Source: Sporolactobacillus sp. THM19-2
Lineage (GTDB): Bacteria > Bacillota > Bacilli > Bacillales > Sporolactobacillaceae
NCBI RefSeq assembly: GCF_004153195.1
Contig: NZ_SEMC01000001.1
Coordinates: 62,001 to 126,000 of the forward strand
Length of the DNA: 64,000 bases
Direction: 5' to 3'
In this document: one piece after another, positions 52,028 to 61,663 of the stretch
Position numbering within the stretch: the stretch's first letter is position 1
How the letters are laid out: the number at the start of each line of letters is the position of its first letter
The notes under the pieces: generated by a model
Seen by the model: only the letters and a program-made list of their open reading frames with translations
Database searches by the model: none
What the model was told of the DNA's origin: nothing
Made by a program: the position numbers and the translations under genes

Positions 52028-54810
52028 AGATTAAATCACTGGAAATCGACCGTTTCGGCCGTTTTGAGAGGCAGAAAATCCATCTGACCGGCCAGGCGCT
52101 GACCGTTGTCTATGGCGAGAATGAGTCAGGTAAATCGACAATCATGCAATTTCTCCTGGCGATACTTTTTGGCTTTCCCCAGAAAAATGCAATGAGTCGA
52201 TGGATGGATGAAGGCGATGAAAATCTGACAGGTGGAACTGTGCTTTTTACTTCTGATGACGGGCGGCTCTGCCGGCTTAAGCGAACCTATACGGACAACG
52301 GACGTCCGCAGCTGCTCATCGGCGATCAGAAAGCCGATCTCGGAAAATGGCTGACCGGGGTCGACCGTCTGCTTTATCAGAATGTATTCTGCTTCGACCT
52401 GACCGGCCTTCAGGGGATTGAGAAGAAAAGACCGTCCGATCTGAACGATCTGCTCCTGGGTGCAGGTATGACCGGTACCCAGGTGTTAACTGAGCTGGAA
52501 CAGCAGCTGGCTAAAAAATGTGGCGAACTGTTTAAAAAGGGCGGTAAGAATCCCGATCTGAACCGTCTTTTCCGTGAACTTGATGCCACGGGGGCAAAAA
52601 TAGGAAAATGGGAACAGAAACTGTCTGACTTTCTCGAGCTGGAAGAGAGAATCAGACAGCTTAAGGAAACGATTAAAAAATGCGAAACGGAGAAAAAGGA
52701 AGTACAGACCCGCTACCGCGACTGGACCGCTTTTACTGCAATCAGGCCCCTGATCATCCGCGCCCGTGCAATTGACGCGGAGATCAGGAAGCTCGGCCCG
52801 GTCCGCCCCTTCCCGGAAGACGGAAAGGCGCGTTATGAGGACATACGCAGACAAAAAGATACGCTGGAACGGGAAGTCTCCGAACGGGAGGAGCAGATCC
52901 GAGAGACAGGTGATCAGATTGGCGCCCTGTCTGTCCGGACAGACTGGCTGGCTGAAGAGGGCAGACTGACAACCCTGTTCCGTTCAGCTGTGCGTGATGA
53001 GCAGAATATGGGTGAAGTCCGCCGGCTGCATGAGGAACTTGCGGAAAAGAAATCGGCTTACCGGCAGCACGTGAGACGCCTGGGGCCGGATTGGGACGAC
53101 TCCCGTGTGGCTTCGGCAGATGTGAGTCTGTCATTTCTGAAGACGTTTAAAGAGAAATCGGAACTGTGGAAAAAGGCGGCAGAAGAGAAAAGAAGAGCAG
53201 ATGACATCCGGGAAAATCAGAGTGAGGCAGTCAGACAGCTGACAGATCAAGTGAAAATAGTACAGCAACAACGGGCATCAGCTTCCGGGGGCGATCGCGC
53301 AGACAGGAGAGGCGGCAGGCAGGCGAAAATCAGCCGTTTCACTTATTTAGCAGGTGCAACGGTACTTGTCCTGCTTTCAGTCCTTGTCTCTGTTTTGATT
53401 ACCCCCTCTGCGGGCGTGCTCTTCTTTGCCTTCGGTCTGGTTCCTGGTATTGTGGTTGTCATGGGCCGGCGATTTTCAGAAGGCAGATCTGAGAGCAGGG
53501 AAAGTGCGGGACCGGATGACGCAGAGTTCAGATTCCGGATGAAGCAACTGGCTGACGCGGAACGGCTTGATAAAGCAAAACAACAGGCAGCAGAAGAAGC
53601 CGGCCATGGACGTGATCAAAGAGAGCGGGAACTTATCGCCTGGCTGAATGACCGGGGATATAAAGGTATTGCCCCTGATTTTGCAGAAGAAGCCGTTCGA
53701 CTGGAAGGTGAAGCACGGATACTGCTTGACAAGATCCGGACGCTTGAAAAAAGAATCACGGAGAGGCTCGGGGAGCACCGGCTTTTTGAATCTGAGAAAT
53801 CAGACCTGACCGGACGGCTTGGCCTTCCTGAAGGGGATATTACTTTTCTCGAGCAGATTCTTGACAGGGAAAAGAAAAAGGGCAGTCGTATTGATGAACT
53901 GAAACGAAACAGGATGTTATATGTCAAACAGAAAGAGCGCCTGCTTTCCAAGCTGGAAAAACTGACAGCGGCTGCCCATGATCTGTTCGAAAAAGCAGGT
54001 GCCGAATCGGAGGAACAGTTCCTTCAGGCAGCGGAGAAGCATGTTCATCACCGTGAATTGCAGAAAGAAAAAGAGAAAAAACATCTGGACATGATCGAAA
54101 CTGCAGGTTCCGAAGAACAGCTGAGGATTTATATTGACGCTCTTGACAGTGGAAAATGGGCTGATACCTCGGAGGAGAGTTTTCGGGATCAGACGGAAGA
54201 AATCGACAGTCGGCTCAAAAAAGCGAGAGCGGATCTGATTGCAGGACAGGCCGAGCGTCAGAGCCTTGTGGCGGATGACACTTACCGGGACACTCTGGAC
54301 CATTATGAAGCACTGCGTACGGAAGCCGGCGAAAAAGCGCGGAAATGGGCCTCTCTGCGCATGGCACAATGGGCAATCAGGAAAGCAAAAGACCTGTACC
54401 GGAAAGAGCGCCTGCCCGGGGTGCTGGATCAGGCAGGCCGGTATTTTAACTATATTACTTCAGGAAAATATAAAGCGCTGCGCCTTGAAGATTCCGACGG
54501 ATTCATCGCTGTACAGGATGACGGAAGCCCTGTACGCGCAGAACAGCTCAGTCGCGGGGCCGCAGAACAACTGTATCTTTCTCTGCGGTTTGCCCTGACA
54601 GATGCCTTTAGCGGGCGGGAAACCCTGCCTCTGATCATCGACGAAGGTTTCGCAGAATTTGATGCCCTGAGAACCAGACGGGTTTACCATCTGATTGAGA
54701 AAATGGCACAAAAACGCCAGGTGATTCTGTTTACCTGTCATCAGTCTGCATTTCTGCATGACCATCCGGAATACGTTATTTCGCTCTCTAAAGAGGTCCC
54801 GACGATATGA
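52024..54810 (+). CDS. yhaN: YhaN-like SMC/SbcC-type ATPase
   Basis: 928 residues. Walker A Y-G-E-N-E-S-G-K-S-T near residue 33, long coiled-coil arms (about 170-400 and 520-800), and Walker B L-I-I-D-E-G-F-A-E-F-D near residue 870 after the signature L-S-R-G-A-A-E-Q-L-Y. Unlike classic SbcC it carries two hydrophobic helices in the middle (about residues 440-480), a feature of YhaN proteins that suggests membrane association. Partner of YhaO. Confidence 0.92.
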   Translation: MKIKSLEIDRFGRFERQKIHLTGQALTVVYGENESGKSTIMQFLLAILFGFPQKNAMSRWMDEGDENLTGGTVLFTSDDGRLCRLKRTYTDNGRPQLLIGDQKADLGKWLTGVDRLLYQNVFCFDLTGLQGIEKKRPSDLNDLLLGAGMTGTQVLTELEQQLAKKCGELFKKGGKNPDLNRLFRELDATGAKIGKWEQKLSDFLELEERIRQLKETIKKCETEKKEVQTRYRDWTAFTAIRPLIIRARAIDAEIRKLGPVRPFPEDGKARYEDIRRQKDTLEREVSEREEQIRETGDQIGALSVRTDWLAEEGRLTTLFRSAVRDEQNMGEVRRLHEELAEKKSAYRQHVRRLGPDWDDSRVASADVSLSFLKTFKEKSELWKKAAEEKRRADDIRENQSEAVRQLTDQVKIVQQQRASASGGDRADRRGGRQAKISRFTYLAGATVLVLLSVLVSVLITPSAGVLFFAFGLVPGIVVVMGRRFSEGRSESRESAGPDDAEFRFRMKQLADAERLDKAKQQAAEEAGHGRDQRERELIAWLNDRGYKGIAPDFAEEAVRLEGEARILLDKIRTLEKRITERLGEHRLFESEKSDLTGRLGLPEGDITFLEQILDREKKKGSRIDELKRNRMLYVKQKERLLSKLEKLTAAAHDLFEKAGAESEEQFLQAAEKHVHHRELQKEKEKKHLDMIETAGSEEQLRIYIDALDSGKWADTSEESFRDQTEEIDSRLKKARADLIAGQAERQSLVADDTYRDTLDHYEALRTEAGEKARKWASLRMAQWAIRKAKDLYRKERLPGVLDQAGRYFNYITSGKYKALRLEDSDGFIAVQDDGSPVRAEQLSRGAAEQLYLSLRFALTDAFSGRETLPLIIDEGFAEFDALRTRRVYHLIEKMAQKRQVILFTCHQSAFLHDHPEYVISLSKEVPTI

Positions 54811-54882
54811 AACAGGGGCGTCCTCATGATATAATTTATGAAAGAAAAGCGTAAATAATGAACGAACAGGGACGGATCAGTA

Positions 54883-55560
54883 ATGGATGAAACGACTTTT
54901 AAAATTAATCTGGTAGAAGATGAAGAAACCCTGGCGTCAATTCTTAAAGCCTATATGGAAAAAGAAGGCTGGGAGGTTTCCGTATTTCATACGGCTGAAG
55001 AAGCCGTGAAATATATGCATAACGGTGTCCACCTGTGGATACTTGATATTATGCTTCCGGGCATGAATGGTTATGATCTGTTAAAAAAAATTAAAGAGAA
55101 TCATTCAGAACAGCCGGTAATATTTATTTCAGCGAGGGACCAGGATCTGGATAAAATCATCGGACTCGAGCTCGGAAGTGATGATTATCTGGCGAAGCCT
55201 TTTCTGCCCAAGGAACTGGTTATCCGCGCACAAAAATTGTTACATCGTGTATACGGTAACGGCATACATGAGAGTATGCTTGTAATATCCAGATATCAAA
55301 TTGATGTGGTCAGACGAAAAGTCTTCGATGAAGAAGAACATGTCATCGATCTGACGACCAAAGAATTCGATGTCCTTCTTTATCTGGTGGAAAATGCCAA
55401 TGTGGCGAAATCGCGGAAAGAAATTCTGAATGAAGTATGGGGAAAAGATTATGTAGGATCTGATCGCGCGGTCGATGATGTGGTACGACGGATCAGAAGA
55501 AAACTGAGCAGACTTTCTCTTGAAACAGTTTACGGTTCCGGATACAGGGTTGTGTCCTGA
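54883..55560 (+). CDS. cssR: OmpR-family response regulator, secretion stress (CssR)
   Basis: 225 residues. Receiver domain with phospho-acceptor Asp55 in L-W-I-L-D-I-M-L-P, then F-I-S-A-R-D near residue 85 and the lysine in Y-L-A-K-P-F-L-P-K-E-L. The wording L-G-L/I-E-L-G-S-D-D-Y-L-x-K-P-F-L-P matches CssR closely. C-terminal winged helix ends Y-G-S-G-Y-R-V-V-S. CssR controls HtrA-type proteases when misfolded exported protein accumulates. The TGA overlaps the next ATG. Confidence 0.85.
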   Translation: MDETTFKINLVEDEETLASILKAYMEKEGWEVSVFHTAEEAVKYMHNGVHLWILDIMLPGMNGYDLLKKIKENHSEQPVIFISARDQDLDKIIGLELGSDDYLAKPFLPKELVIRAQKLLHRVYGNGIHESMLVISRYQIDVVRRKVFDEEEHVIDLTTKEFDVLLYLVENANVAKSRKEILNEVWGKDYVGSDRAVDDVVRRIRRKLSRLSLETVYGSGYRVVS

Positions 55561-56936
55561 TGATTCGGATAAGGTGGACACTGACCAAGCGTATCTGGCT
55601 TTCTTTTGCTTTGCTGATCCTGCTGATCGGTGTTGTGACATCCATTGTTTATCCTTTTATGATAAAAAGTGCCTTGCGGGAGGATTCCTTTGATACGATT
55701 GAATATGTACAGGAGACGCTGTATCAGGGCAGAGGAAATTATGGAATCGGAGACTCGAAAACGGAACTGGACCGTCAGCAGGCGGCTAAAGCTGTTGGCA
55801 ATGTGATTATCGACGGATCATATGATCAGCTGTATGGTAATCTGATTCGTCAGCCTTCAGTTTATAAACGGATCAGGCGGGATTTGGTCAGCCAGAATGT
55901 GAACGTGAAGCGGTACGAGCTGGAATATCAGGGTGCGACATTGTATTATGTGGTCAGAAAGGTTACTGATAATCTCGGCCATGCTTATCTCGTGTCCTAT
56001 ATGTGGGATACATACCCGAAAGAACTGATGCATGAACTTTGGACACGCATGATTTATATATTTATCGTTGTCGGGATTTTCAGTCTGTTTATTTCCTTCT
56101 GGCTGGCAAGATATTTAAAGCGTCCTCTGGATATATTAGGAAGACGTTTCGAAGAAATTTCGCGTCTGAACTGGGAAAAACCATTTGAATGGAAAGGTGA
56201 TGAAGAATTTGAACGCCTGTCTTCTCAGTTTGAGAAGATGAGACGCAACCTGATCAAATACGATAAATCGCAAAAGGTATTTCTGCAGCAGGCCTCTCAT
56301 GAACTGAAGACCCCGATTATGGTGGTTCACAGTTATGCCCAGTCTTTAAAAGACAAAATTTATCCCCGGGGAAATCTGGATGATTCTATCGACGTCATCA
56401 TTAATGAAGCGGAACAGATGGAGACAAAGGTGAAAAAACTGCTTGACTTTACCCGGTTTGATTCTTTAAGCGGTCAGACCATTGATTATCACCTGATTCG
56501 GTTCGGTGATCTTGCCGTCCGAATCAGGGAACGTCTGGGGGTTCAGCGTCCGGATATCACCATTGACATTGAAGGTGAAGAAACAGTGGTCTGGGGAGAC
56601 AGAGAACAGCTTCAGACCGTTTGCGAAAATCTGGTGGAAAATGCGCTGCGCTACGCCAAAAAAAGGATCACGATGAAAGCCGTTGGATCAGGTCATGAGA
56701 CGCGGATTTCGATTGAAAATGATGGGGAACACATTCCGGAGAACCAGCTGACATCCATGTTCCGCCCCTTTGAAAAAGGAAAAAAAGGTCAGTTTGGGCT
56801 CGGACTGGCGATTGTCAGCCGGATTGTCCATTCTCATGGTGGCAGCATCACCGCAAGGAACCTGGCAGAGGGTGTTGCTTTTGTGATCACCCTTCCTGCA
56901 CCTCCGGACGGGGTATTGCCGGAGGAAGAGCGATAA
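55560..56936 (+). CDS. cssS: Sensor histidine kinase, secretion stress (CssS)
   Basis: 458 residues. Two membrane helices (about 12-34 and 160-183) flank an extracellular sensor domain; then a HAMP-like linker, the dimerisation helix with phospho-His247 in Q-A-S-H-E-L-K-T-P-I-M-V-V-H-S-Y-A-Q, and a HATPase domain (N-box E-N-L-V-E-N-A-L-R-Y-A near 360, G-L-G-L-A-I-V near 418). The I-M-V-V-H-S-Y-A-Q wording is typical of CssS. Location two genes before prsA fits its role in sensing export defects. Confidence 0.85.
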   Translation: MIRIRWTLTKRIWLSFALLILLIGVVTSIVYPFMIKSALREDSFDTIEYVQETLYQGRGNYGIGDSKTELDRQQAAKAVGNVIIDGSYDQLYGNLIRQPSVYKRIRRDLVSQNVNVKRYELEYQGATLYYVVRKVTDNLGHAYLVSYMWDTYPKELMHELWTRMIYIFIVVGIFSLFISFWLARYLKRPLDILGRRFEEISRLNWEKPFEWKGDEEFERLSSQFEKMRRNLIKYDKSQKVFLQQASHELKTPIMVVHSYAQSLKDKIYPRGNLDDSIDVIINEAEQMETKVKKLLDFTRFDSLSGQTIDYHLIRFGDLAVRIRERLGVQRPDITIDIEGEETVVWGDREQLQTVCENLVENALRYAKKRITMKAVGSGHETRISIENDGEHIPENQLTSMFRPFEKGKKGQFGLGLAIVSRIVHSHGGSITARNLAEGVAFVITLPAPPDGVLPEEER

Positions 56937-57000
56937 AATATAACATGCTATTGAAAGGTTAACGAGTGATCGTCTGTTGATCAGAAAGGGATGATTCTAT

Positions 57001-57996
57001 TTGAAAGGTATTGCATTCTATAAGGAGGGCGAGCATGTTCGCGATTTTCTTTTGATCAAATCAGTCAAACGCGGGACGGCTAGTAACGGTAAACCCTTCC
57101 TCACGCTAATTCTTCAGGATAAAACAGGGGACATTGAATCGAAACTCTGGGGCTCGACTCCCGAGGATGAAAAAAACTATGTCACCGGAGTGGTCGTTCT
57201 GGCAGAAGGCGACATCACGACATTCCGCGGGAGAAATCAATTCAAGATCCGCAATATCCGCATGGCGGATGCGCGTGATGCAATAGATAAATCCGAACTT
57301 GTCATGGCTGCACCGGTTTCGGCAGATGAGCTGAAAGACAAAATCACCCAGTTTTTATTCGATATAAAAAATCCGGTGATTCAGAGGCTGACGCGGGCCT
57401 TGCTCAAAAAGCATCATCAGTCTTTTTTTGAATATCCGGCAGCGGTACGCATCCATCATAATTTCCTGTCCGGGCTGGCCTATCATGTATGTTGCATGCT
57501 GGAGCTGGCCAGATCGGTTGTGAAGTTATATCCGGAAATCAACAGTGATCTTCTGTATGCAGGTATTATCCTGCATGATATGGGGAAATTGAAAGAATTA
57601 TCCGGAGTGACCGCGACACGTTATACCCTTGAAGGAAACCTGATCGGGCATATCTCAATCATGGTCGATGAGATCGGTGAGGTGGCAAAAGAGCTGGATA
57701 TCGAGGATAAAGAGGAAGTGCTGCTGCTGCAGCACATGGTGCTCAGTCATCATGAACATCCTGAATGGGGGAGTCCGAAACCGCCGATGTTTAAAGAAGC
57801 AGAAATCCTTCATATTCTGGATGACATGGATGCGAAGATTAATATTATGACACGGGCGATTCGAAAGACACGCCCGGGTGAATTCTCAGAACGGATTTTT
57901 GCAATGGATAATCGTTCTCTGTACAGACCGTCATTTGATCAGGCTGAAGAAAAAGAACAGGAAAAACTTTCATCGGACTCTGAAAAGCACGACTGA
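57001..57996 (+). CDS. yhaM: 3'-5' exoribonuclease YhaM
   Basis: 331 residues from TTG 57001 (AGAAAGGGATG upstream). N-terminal OB fold (about 10-100; L-I-L-Q-D-K-T-G-D-I-E-S-K-L-W) and an HD domain with H-H-N-F-L-S-G-L-A-Y-H near residue 156, I-L-H-D-M-G-K-L near residue 190, then conserved S-H-H-E. It degrades RNA and single-stranded DNA in the cytoplasm. Same gene order (yhaM-yhaL-prsA) as in B. subtilis. Confidence 0.93.
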   Translation: MKGIAFYKEGEHVRDFLLIKSVKRGTASNGKPFLTLILQDKTGDIESKLWGSTPEDEKNYVTGVVVLAEGDITTFRGRNQFKIRNIRMADARDAIDKSELVMAAPVSADELKDKITQFLFDIKNPVIQRLTRALLKKHHQSFFEYPAAVRIHHNFLSGLAYHVCCMLELARSVVKLYPEINSDLLYAGIILHDMGKLKELSGVTATRYTLEGNLIGHISIMVDEIGEVAKELDIEDKEEVLLLQHMVLSHHEHPEWGSPKPPMFKEAEILHILDDMDAKINIMTRAIRKTRPGEFSERIFAMDNRSLYRPSFDQAEEKEQEKLSSDSEKHD

Positions 57997-58018
57997 AGAC
58001 GTCTAATTGTCCAGACTT

Positions 58019-58082
58019 CCGCATAGAGATAGGGTACAGGCTTCGTGATACGAAACGGTATCCTTATCTATCATTTATGCGG
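58019..58082 (+). promoter_or_regulatory. Long hairpin abutting the yhaL ribosome site
   Basis: CCGCATA (58019-58025) pairs with TATGCGG (58076-58082); GATAG (58028) pairs with CTATC (58068); the tip TTCGT-GAT-ACGAA (58042-58054) is perfect. The outer 3' arm runs into GGGAGG (58081-58086), so the fold would cover the edge of the yhaL ribosome site. No T-run follows. Confidence 0.45.
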
Positions 58083-58093
58083 GAGGCGGAAAA

Positions 58094-58384
58094 ATGAAAC
58101 AGGCAAGACGTTCACTTTATGCTGTTGCCCTGCTTTTTTTACTCTTCATGATGCAACAGTTCGGTATGACTGATCCGGTATTGACCGCAATGGAAAGTGT
58201 GGACTGGTGGGTGTATCTGCTACTTGCCGGCATTCTGTTCAGCGGCTACCAGGCCTTTTCCTTTTCCAGACAGGATAAGGAAGTGGATCAGGAATGGGTG
58301 GAAACACAGGGAAATGTCTATATGAAACGTATTGAGGCAGAGAAACAACGGCGTCATAAAGGAAAAAATCCCAAAGCCATGTAG
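58094..58384 (+). CDS. yhaL: Sporulation protein YhaL
   Basis: 96 residues, ATG 58094 after GGGAGG. Two hydrophobic segments; the second, W-W-V-Y-L-L-L-A-G-I-L-F-S-G-Y (~residue 38), and then V-D-Q-E-W-V-E-T-Q-G-N-V-Y-M-K-R-I-E-A-E match YhaL, with a longer N-terminus here (B. subtilis YhaL is about 70 residues). A membrane protein of the mother cell with unknown mechanism. The last codons lie inside a bidirectional terminator. Confidence 0.8.
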   Translation: MKQARRSLYAVALLFLLFMMQQFGMTDPVLTAMESVDWWVYLLLAGILFSGYQAFSFSRQDKEVDQEWVETQGNVYMKRIEAEKQRRHKGKNPKAM

Positions 58385-58405
58385 ATGTGGCTTTGGGATT
58401 TTTTT
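58366..58405. terminator. Bidirectional terminator between yhaL and prsA
   Basis: AAATCCCAAAGCCA (58366-58379) pairs with TGGCTTTGGGATTT (58388-58401). T-runs follow on the plus strand (TTTTTTT), and A-runs precede (GGAAAAAATCCC), giving a T-run on the minus strand, so it serves both convergent genes. It includes the final codons and the stop of yhaL. Confidence 0.88.
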
Positions 58406-58433
58406 CGGTTTTGGTACTGATTGAAGTGATACT

Positions 58434-59303
58434 TTATTGAGCTGCCGACGCATTATTGAATAGATCTTTGAAATCTTTATCCTCTACTTTTATATTGGCC
58501 TCTTTAATCAGTTTCTGCATGACTTCACTCTGTGATTTCTGTTTGCTTGCCAGATACGCTTCTTTTGCAGACGATTTGAGCGAATTATAATCATCACGCT
58601 TACCCTCAAGCTTGATAATATGGTATCCACCGTCCGTCTTAGAGTAGACAGGACTGCTGATCTGGCCGACTTTCAGTTTCATGGCTGCATTGCTGAATTC
58701 TGGAACCATGGTGGACTGCTTGAACCAGCCCAGTTCGCCGCCGGCATTTTTTGTGGCTGTATCGATTGTGTTCTTTTTCGCAAGTTCAGCGAAATCGGCA
58801 CCGCCCTTTAACTGTTTGACCAGGTTATCTGCTGTCTTCTTATCCTGAACCAGGATATGACTGGCTTTCAGCTCAACCAGCTGATTCGCATTCTTATTAA
58901 AATAATCCTTTAGATCCTTATCTGAGACTTTGATTCCTTCCTGCTGTGCTTTGGTCATCATCAGAGAATCTTTGATCTGACGTTTAAACTGACTTTTCTT
59001 CAGATTGTTTTGAGCAAGTGCCTGTTCAAACTGCTGCTCGCTCGGGAAAGACTTAACGACCTCATTATATTTTTTGTCCACGGCCTTCCCGGACACGTTA
59101 TACTTGTCTTGAAGCAGTTTCTCAAATACAAGATTCTGAAGGACCTGATCTCCGTATGTTTTTTTCATTTCATTGTAGAAATCCGCTTTGGTAATGTTCC
59201 CACTATCTGTTTTTACAACAGCAGCACTGCCCTCACCGTTTCCGCATGCGGAAAGGCTTGCGAGAACGAGCACCGCAGTAAGTACGATAATCAGTTTCTT
59301 CAC
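58434..59303 (-). CDS. prsA: Foldase lipoprotein PrsA (parvulin-type)
   Basis: 289 residues from GTG 59303 (AGGAGTGG upstream on the minus strand); the longer frame to 59333 adds non-signal residues. Lipoprotein signal ending L-S-A-C with the lipidated Cys near residue 20. Parvulin domain (about 130-220): L-K-A-S-H-I-L-V near 125, G-G-E-L-G-W-F near 185, G-G-Y-H-I-I-K-L near 225. It folds exported proteins at the membrane-wall interface. Nearby cssRS senses the same stress. Confidence 0.93.
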   Translation of the reverse strand: MKKLIIVLTAVLVLASLSACGNGEGSAAVVKTDSGNITKADFYNEMKKTYGDQVLQNLVFEKLLQDKYNVSGKAVDKKYNEVVKSFPSEQQFEQALAQNNLKKSQFKRQIKDSLMMTKAQQEGIKVSDKDLKDYFNKNANQLVELKASHILVQDKKTADNLVKQLKGGADFAELAKKNTIDTATKNAGGELGWFKQSTMVPEFSNAAMKLKVGQISSPVYSKTDGGYHIIKLEGKRDDYNSLKSSAKEAYLASKQKSQSEVMQKLIKEANIKVEDKDFKDLFNNASAAQ

Positions 59304-59512
59304 TATGTCCACTCCTATTATGAATTGTTCCATTCTACTTACAGTTTTTCGAAGGAACGCTTTTTTATCCGTCGCACTTATTTTTTCTTAAGAGAAATGA
59401 CGGATTGAATTAACACTGTCCATTCTAACCGAAAACAGGAGCGGTTGTCGAGAATGGAAAACAGCAGGACCTTTCTGAACGAGAATGAGCGAACAGATTG
59501 AAGTAGCGCCTT

Positions 59513-59540
59513 TTGCCGTGAGATGGAAATAAGCTATAAT
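59513..59540 (+). promoter_or_regulatory. Sigma-A promoter of the YpmS-like gene
   Basis: TTGCCG at 59513-59518, 16-base spacer, TATAAT at 59535-59540; 75 bp before the start codon. Confidence 0.45.
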
Positions 59541-59614
59541 AAATTAATGCGAAAAGAGTTTTCAAAACACAATGGATGCGTCACTGATATTTAAGCCTGA
59601 GAGGGGCATAAAGC

Positions 59615-60235
59615 GTGTTAACAGGTCTTAGAAAAGCAAGACATCAGAAAAGAGAAAGAAATTTCTGGAAAACAGCTTTTTTTGTACTCTTGCTGCTCAT
59701 CCTCGCTGCGGTACTTTTTCTGACCATTGCACTTACCGGCGGGTCTTCAGAGAAGGAATTACAGCAGGACAACCTGGATGACAAGAGCAGGAGTGAGGCT
59801 ATTTTTACTGTACAGGCAAACAGGCAGCAACTGGAATCGCTGATCAACAATCAGATCAGGTCCGCTGAGAATGATCGTCTGACTTATCACGTAACGATCG
59901 GAAAACACCTTGTGCTGAAAGGCCATTTTCGGCTTCTCTTCACTGGTATTCCCTTCTCACTGACTTTTGATCCGAAAGTCAGTCATGGAGACATTATATT
60001 AAAGGAAGCTGATGTAAAAATTGGAAGTCTGAACCTTCCGGATAAAGAGGTATTAAGCTTTCTGAAAGCCGGTACGGATTTTCCGGAATGGGTCGTCATC
60101 AACCCGAATCATCGTGAAATATATATTAACCTCACTCAAGTGAAGATACAGGATGGTCTGTATCTCAGAGCAGAGACGATTAATCTGCCGGATGAGGTAT
60201 CCTTTACTGTTCATCAGCAGGACAAGGGCAAATGA
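59615..60235 (+). CDS. DUF2140 (YpmS-like) membrane-anchored protein
   Basis: 206 residues from GTG 59615 (GAGAGGGG upstream). One N-terminal membrane helix (about residues 20-43) after a basic stretch R-K-A-R-H-Q-K-R-E-R, then an extracellular domain matching YpmS: L-I-N-N-Q-I near residue 77, H-F-R-L-L-F-T-G-I-P-F near 105, L-P-D-K-E-V-L-S-F near 140. Function unknown. In B. subtilis ypmS lies elsewhere. Confidence 0.75.
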   Translation: MLTGLRKARHQKRERNFWKTAFFVLLLLILAAVLFLTIALTGGSSEKELQQDNLDDKSRSEAIFTVQANRQQLESLINNQIRSAENDRLTYHVTIGKHLVLKGHFRLLFTGIPFSLTFDPKVSHGDIILKEADVKIGSLNLPDKEVLSFLKAGTDFPEWVVINPNHREIYINLTQVKIQDGLYLRAETINLPDEVSFTVHQQDKGK

Positions 60236-60332
60236 TACAGACTTGTGAACGGACTTGCTATAACATCGGGTATGCGTGATACAATAAGCATTGGAAACGT
60301 TTTACCGAACGTCACAACTGGAGGCGAAGAGG

Positions 60333-61565
60333 ATGAAAACATTTTTACAAAAACTAGAAAAATATGCGGAATTAGCGGTCAAAGTCGGTGCGCATGTGCA
60401 AAAGGGGCAGGAAGTGATCGTCAAATCTCCCATCGATGCCGGAGAACTGGCGAGAATGGTGACGAGGAAGGCGTATGAGGCAGGAGCGAAACGCGTCTAT
60501 TTTAACTGGACGGATGATCAATTGGACAGAATGCGTCTGAAATATGCCAATGAAGAAGTGATTCGTGAGTATCCAGTCTGGAAAGCGGATATGCTTGAGT
60601 CCCTTGTCAAACGGGGAGCAGCATGTATTGATATCCGTACAACCGGAATCGGCATGACCGACGGCATCGATCCTCATAAAGTAGCACTGAATCAGGAGGC
60701 TATGTGGACGGCGCTGAATACGTATTATGATTATCGGATGAATGACCGTGTCAGCTGGACGATTCTGATTTATCCAACTGTAGAGTGGGCGAAGAAGCTC
60801 TTCCCGGGGAAAATACGGGAGGTGGCGATGAACGATCTCTGGGATGTGATCTTCCGTATGACCCGTGTTGACCGGGAGGATCCGATTCAGGCGTGGGAAG
60901 CCCATTTGGATACACTGGCGAAAAAGCGGGCCGTACTGAATAAGAAAAAATACACGAAACTTCATTATCATGCGCCGGGAACGGACCTTGACATTGCATT
61001 TGATCCACTGTATCACTGGGACGGCGGTGCTTCGACAGCAGCTAACGGGGCCAGATTTGTCGCCAACATGCCGACTGAAGAAGTCTATACTCTCCCGGAT
61101 AAGAACGGTGTGAACGGGACAGTTACGAGCACCAGGCCATTGATTTATGGGGGTACTCTGATTGAGAACCTGTCTCTGACCTTTGAAAAGGGGCGTATCG
61201 TAAAGGTACATGCAGAGCAGGGTGAAAAAGTCATCAGGCGTCTGATCGAAACAGACGAAGGTTCGCATTACCTGGGTGAAGTCGCCCTCGTACCTGATGA
61301 TTCACCGATATCAGCATCGGAAATGGTATTTCATACGACATTATATGACGAAAACGCGTCTTGTCATCTGGCGATCGGAAAAGCGTATCCGACCTGTCTG
61401 GATGGAGGGGCGGATATGTCTCGTGATGAATTGAACGCGCACGGTGCAAATGACAGCCTGGTTCATGTCGATTTTATGATTGGATCAGCTGAGCTTGATA
61501 TTGACGGCCAGACAGCGGACGGAAAATGGGAGCCGGTTTTCCGAAACGGACTTTGGGCTTTCTGA
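60333..61565 (+). CDS. ampS: M29-family aminopeptidase (AmpS/AmpT)
   Basis: 410 residues from ATG 60333, the length of Bacillus/Staphylococcus AmpS; GAGGCGAAGAGG upstream. Family M29 features: N-terminal L-Q-K-L-E-K-Y-A-E-L-A-V-K-V-G, then I-A-F-D-P-L-Y-H-W-D-G-G near 225, N-M-P-T-E-E-V-Y-T-L-P near 250, G-S-H-Y-L-G-E-V-A near 312 and H-L-A-I-G-K-A-Y near 345. A two-metal cytoplasmic enzyme that removes N-terminal residues. Single gene. Confidence 0.93.
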   Translation: MKTFLQKLEKYAELAVKVGAHVQKGQEVIVKSPIDAGELARMVTRKAYEAGAKRVYFNWTDDQLDRMRLKYANEEVIREYPVWKADMLESLVKRGAACIDIRTTGIGMTDGIDPHKVALNQEAMWTALNTYYDYRMNDRVSWTILIYPTVEWAKKLFPGKIREVAMNDLWDVIFRMTRVDREDPIQAWEAHLDTLAKKRAVLNKKKYTKLHYHAPGTDLDIAFDPLYHWDGGASTAANGARFVANMPTEEVYTLPDKNGVNGTVTSTRPLIYGGTLIENLSLTFEKGRIVKVHAEQGEKVIRRLIETDEGSHYLGEVALVPDDSPISASEMVFHTTLYDENASCHLAIGKAYPTCLDGGADMSRDELNAHGANDSLVHVDFMIGSAELDIDGQTADGKWEPVFRNGLWAF

Positions 61566-61620
61566 TGAAGAAACAACTGGCGCCTGTCCTAGCAGCTTAT
61601 ACTGATGTCGAAATACTGAA

Positions 61621-61654
61621 GAAACCCCTGGATGGTTAATCATCCAGGGGTTTC
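61621..61654. terminator. Hairpin between convergent ampS and yhaH
   Basis: GAAACCCCTGGATG pairs perfectly with CATCCAGGGGTTTC around a six-base loop. Long perfect stem, but only short T-runs on either strand; it probably ends both convergent transcripts. Confidence 0.7.
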
Positions 61655-61663
61655 CCTATCAAA

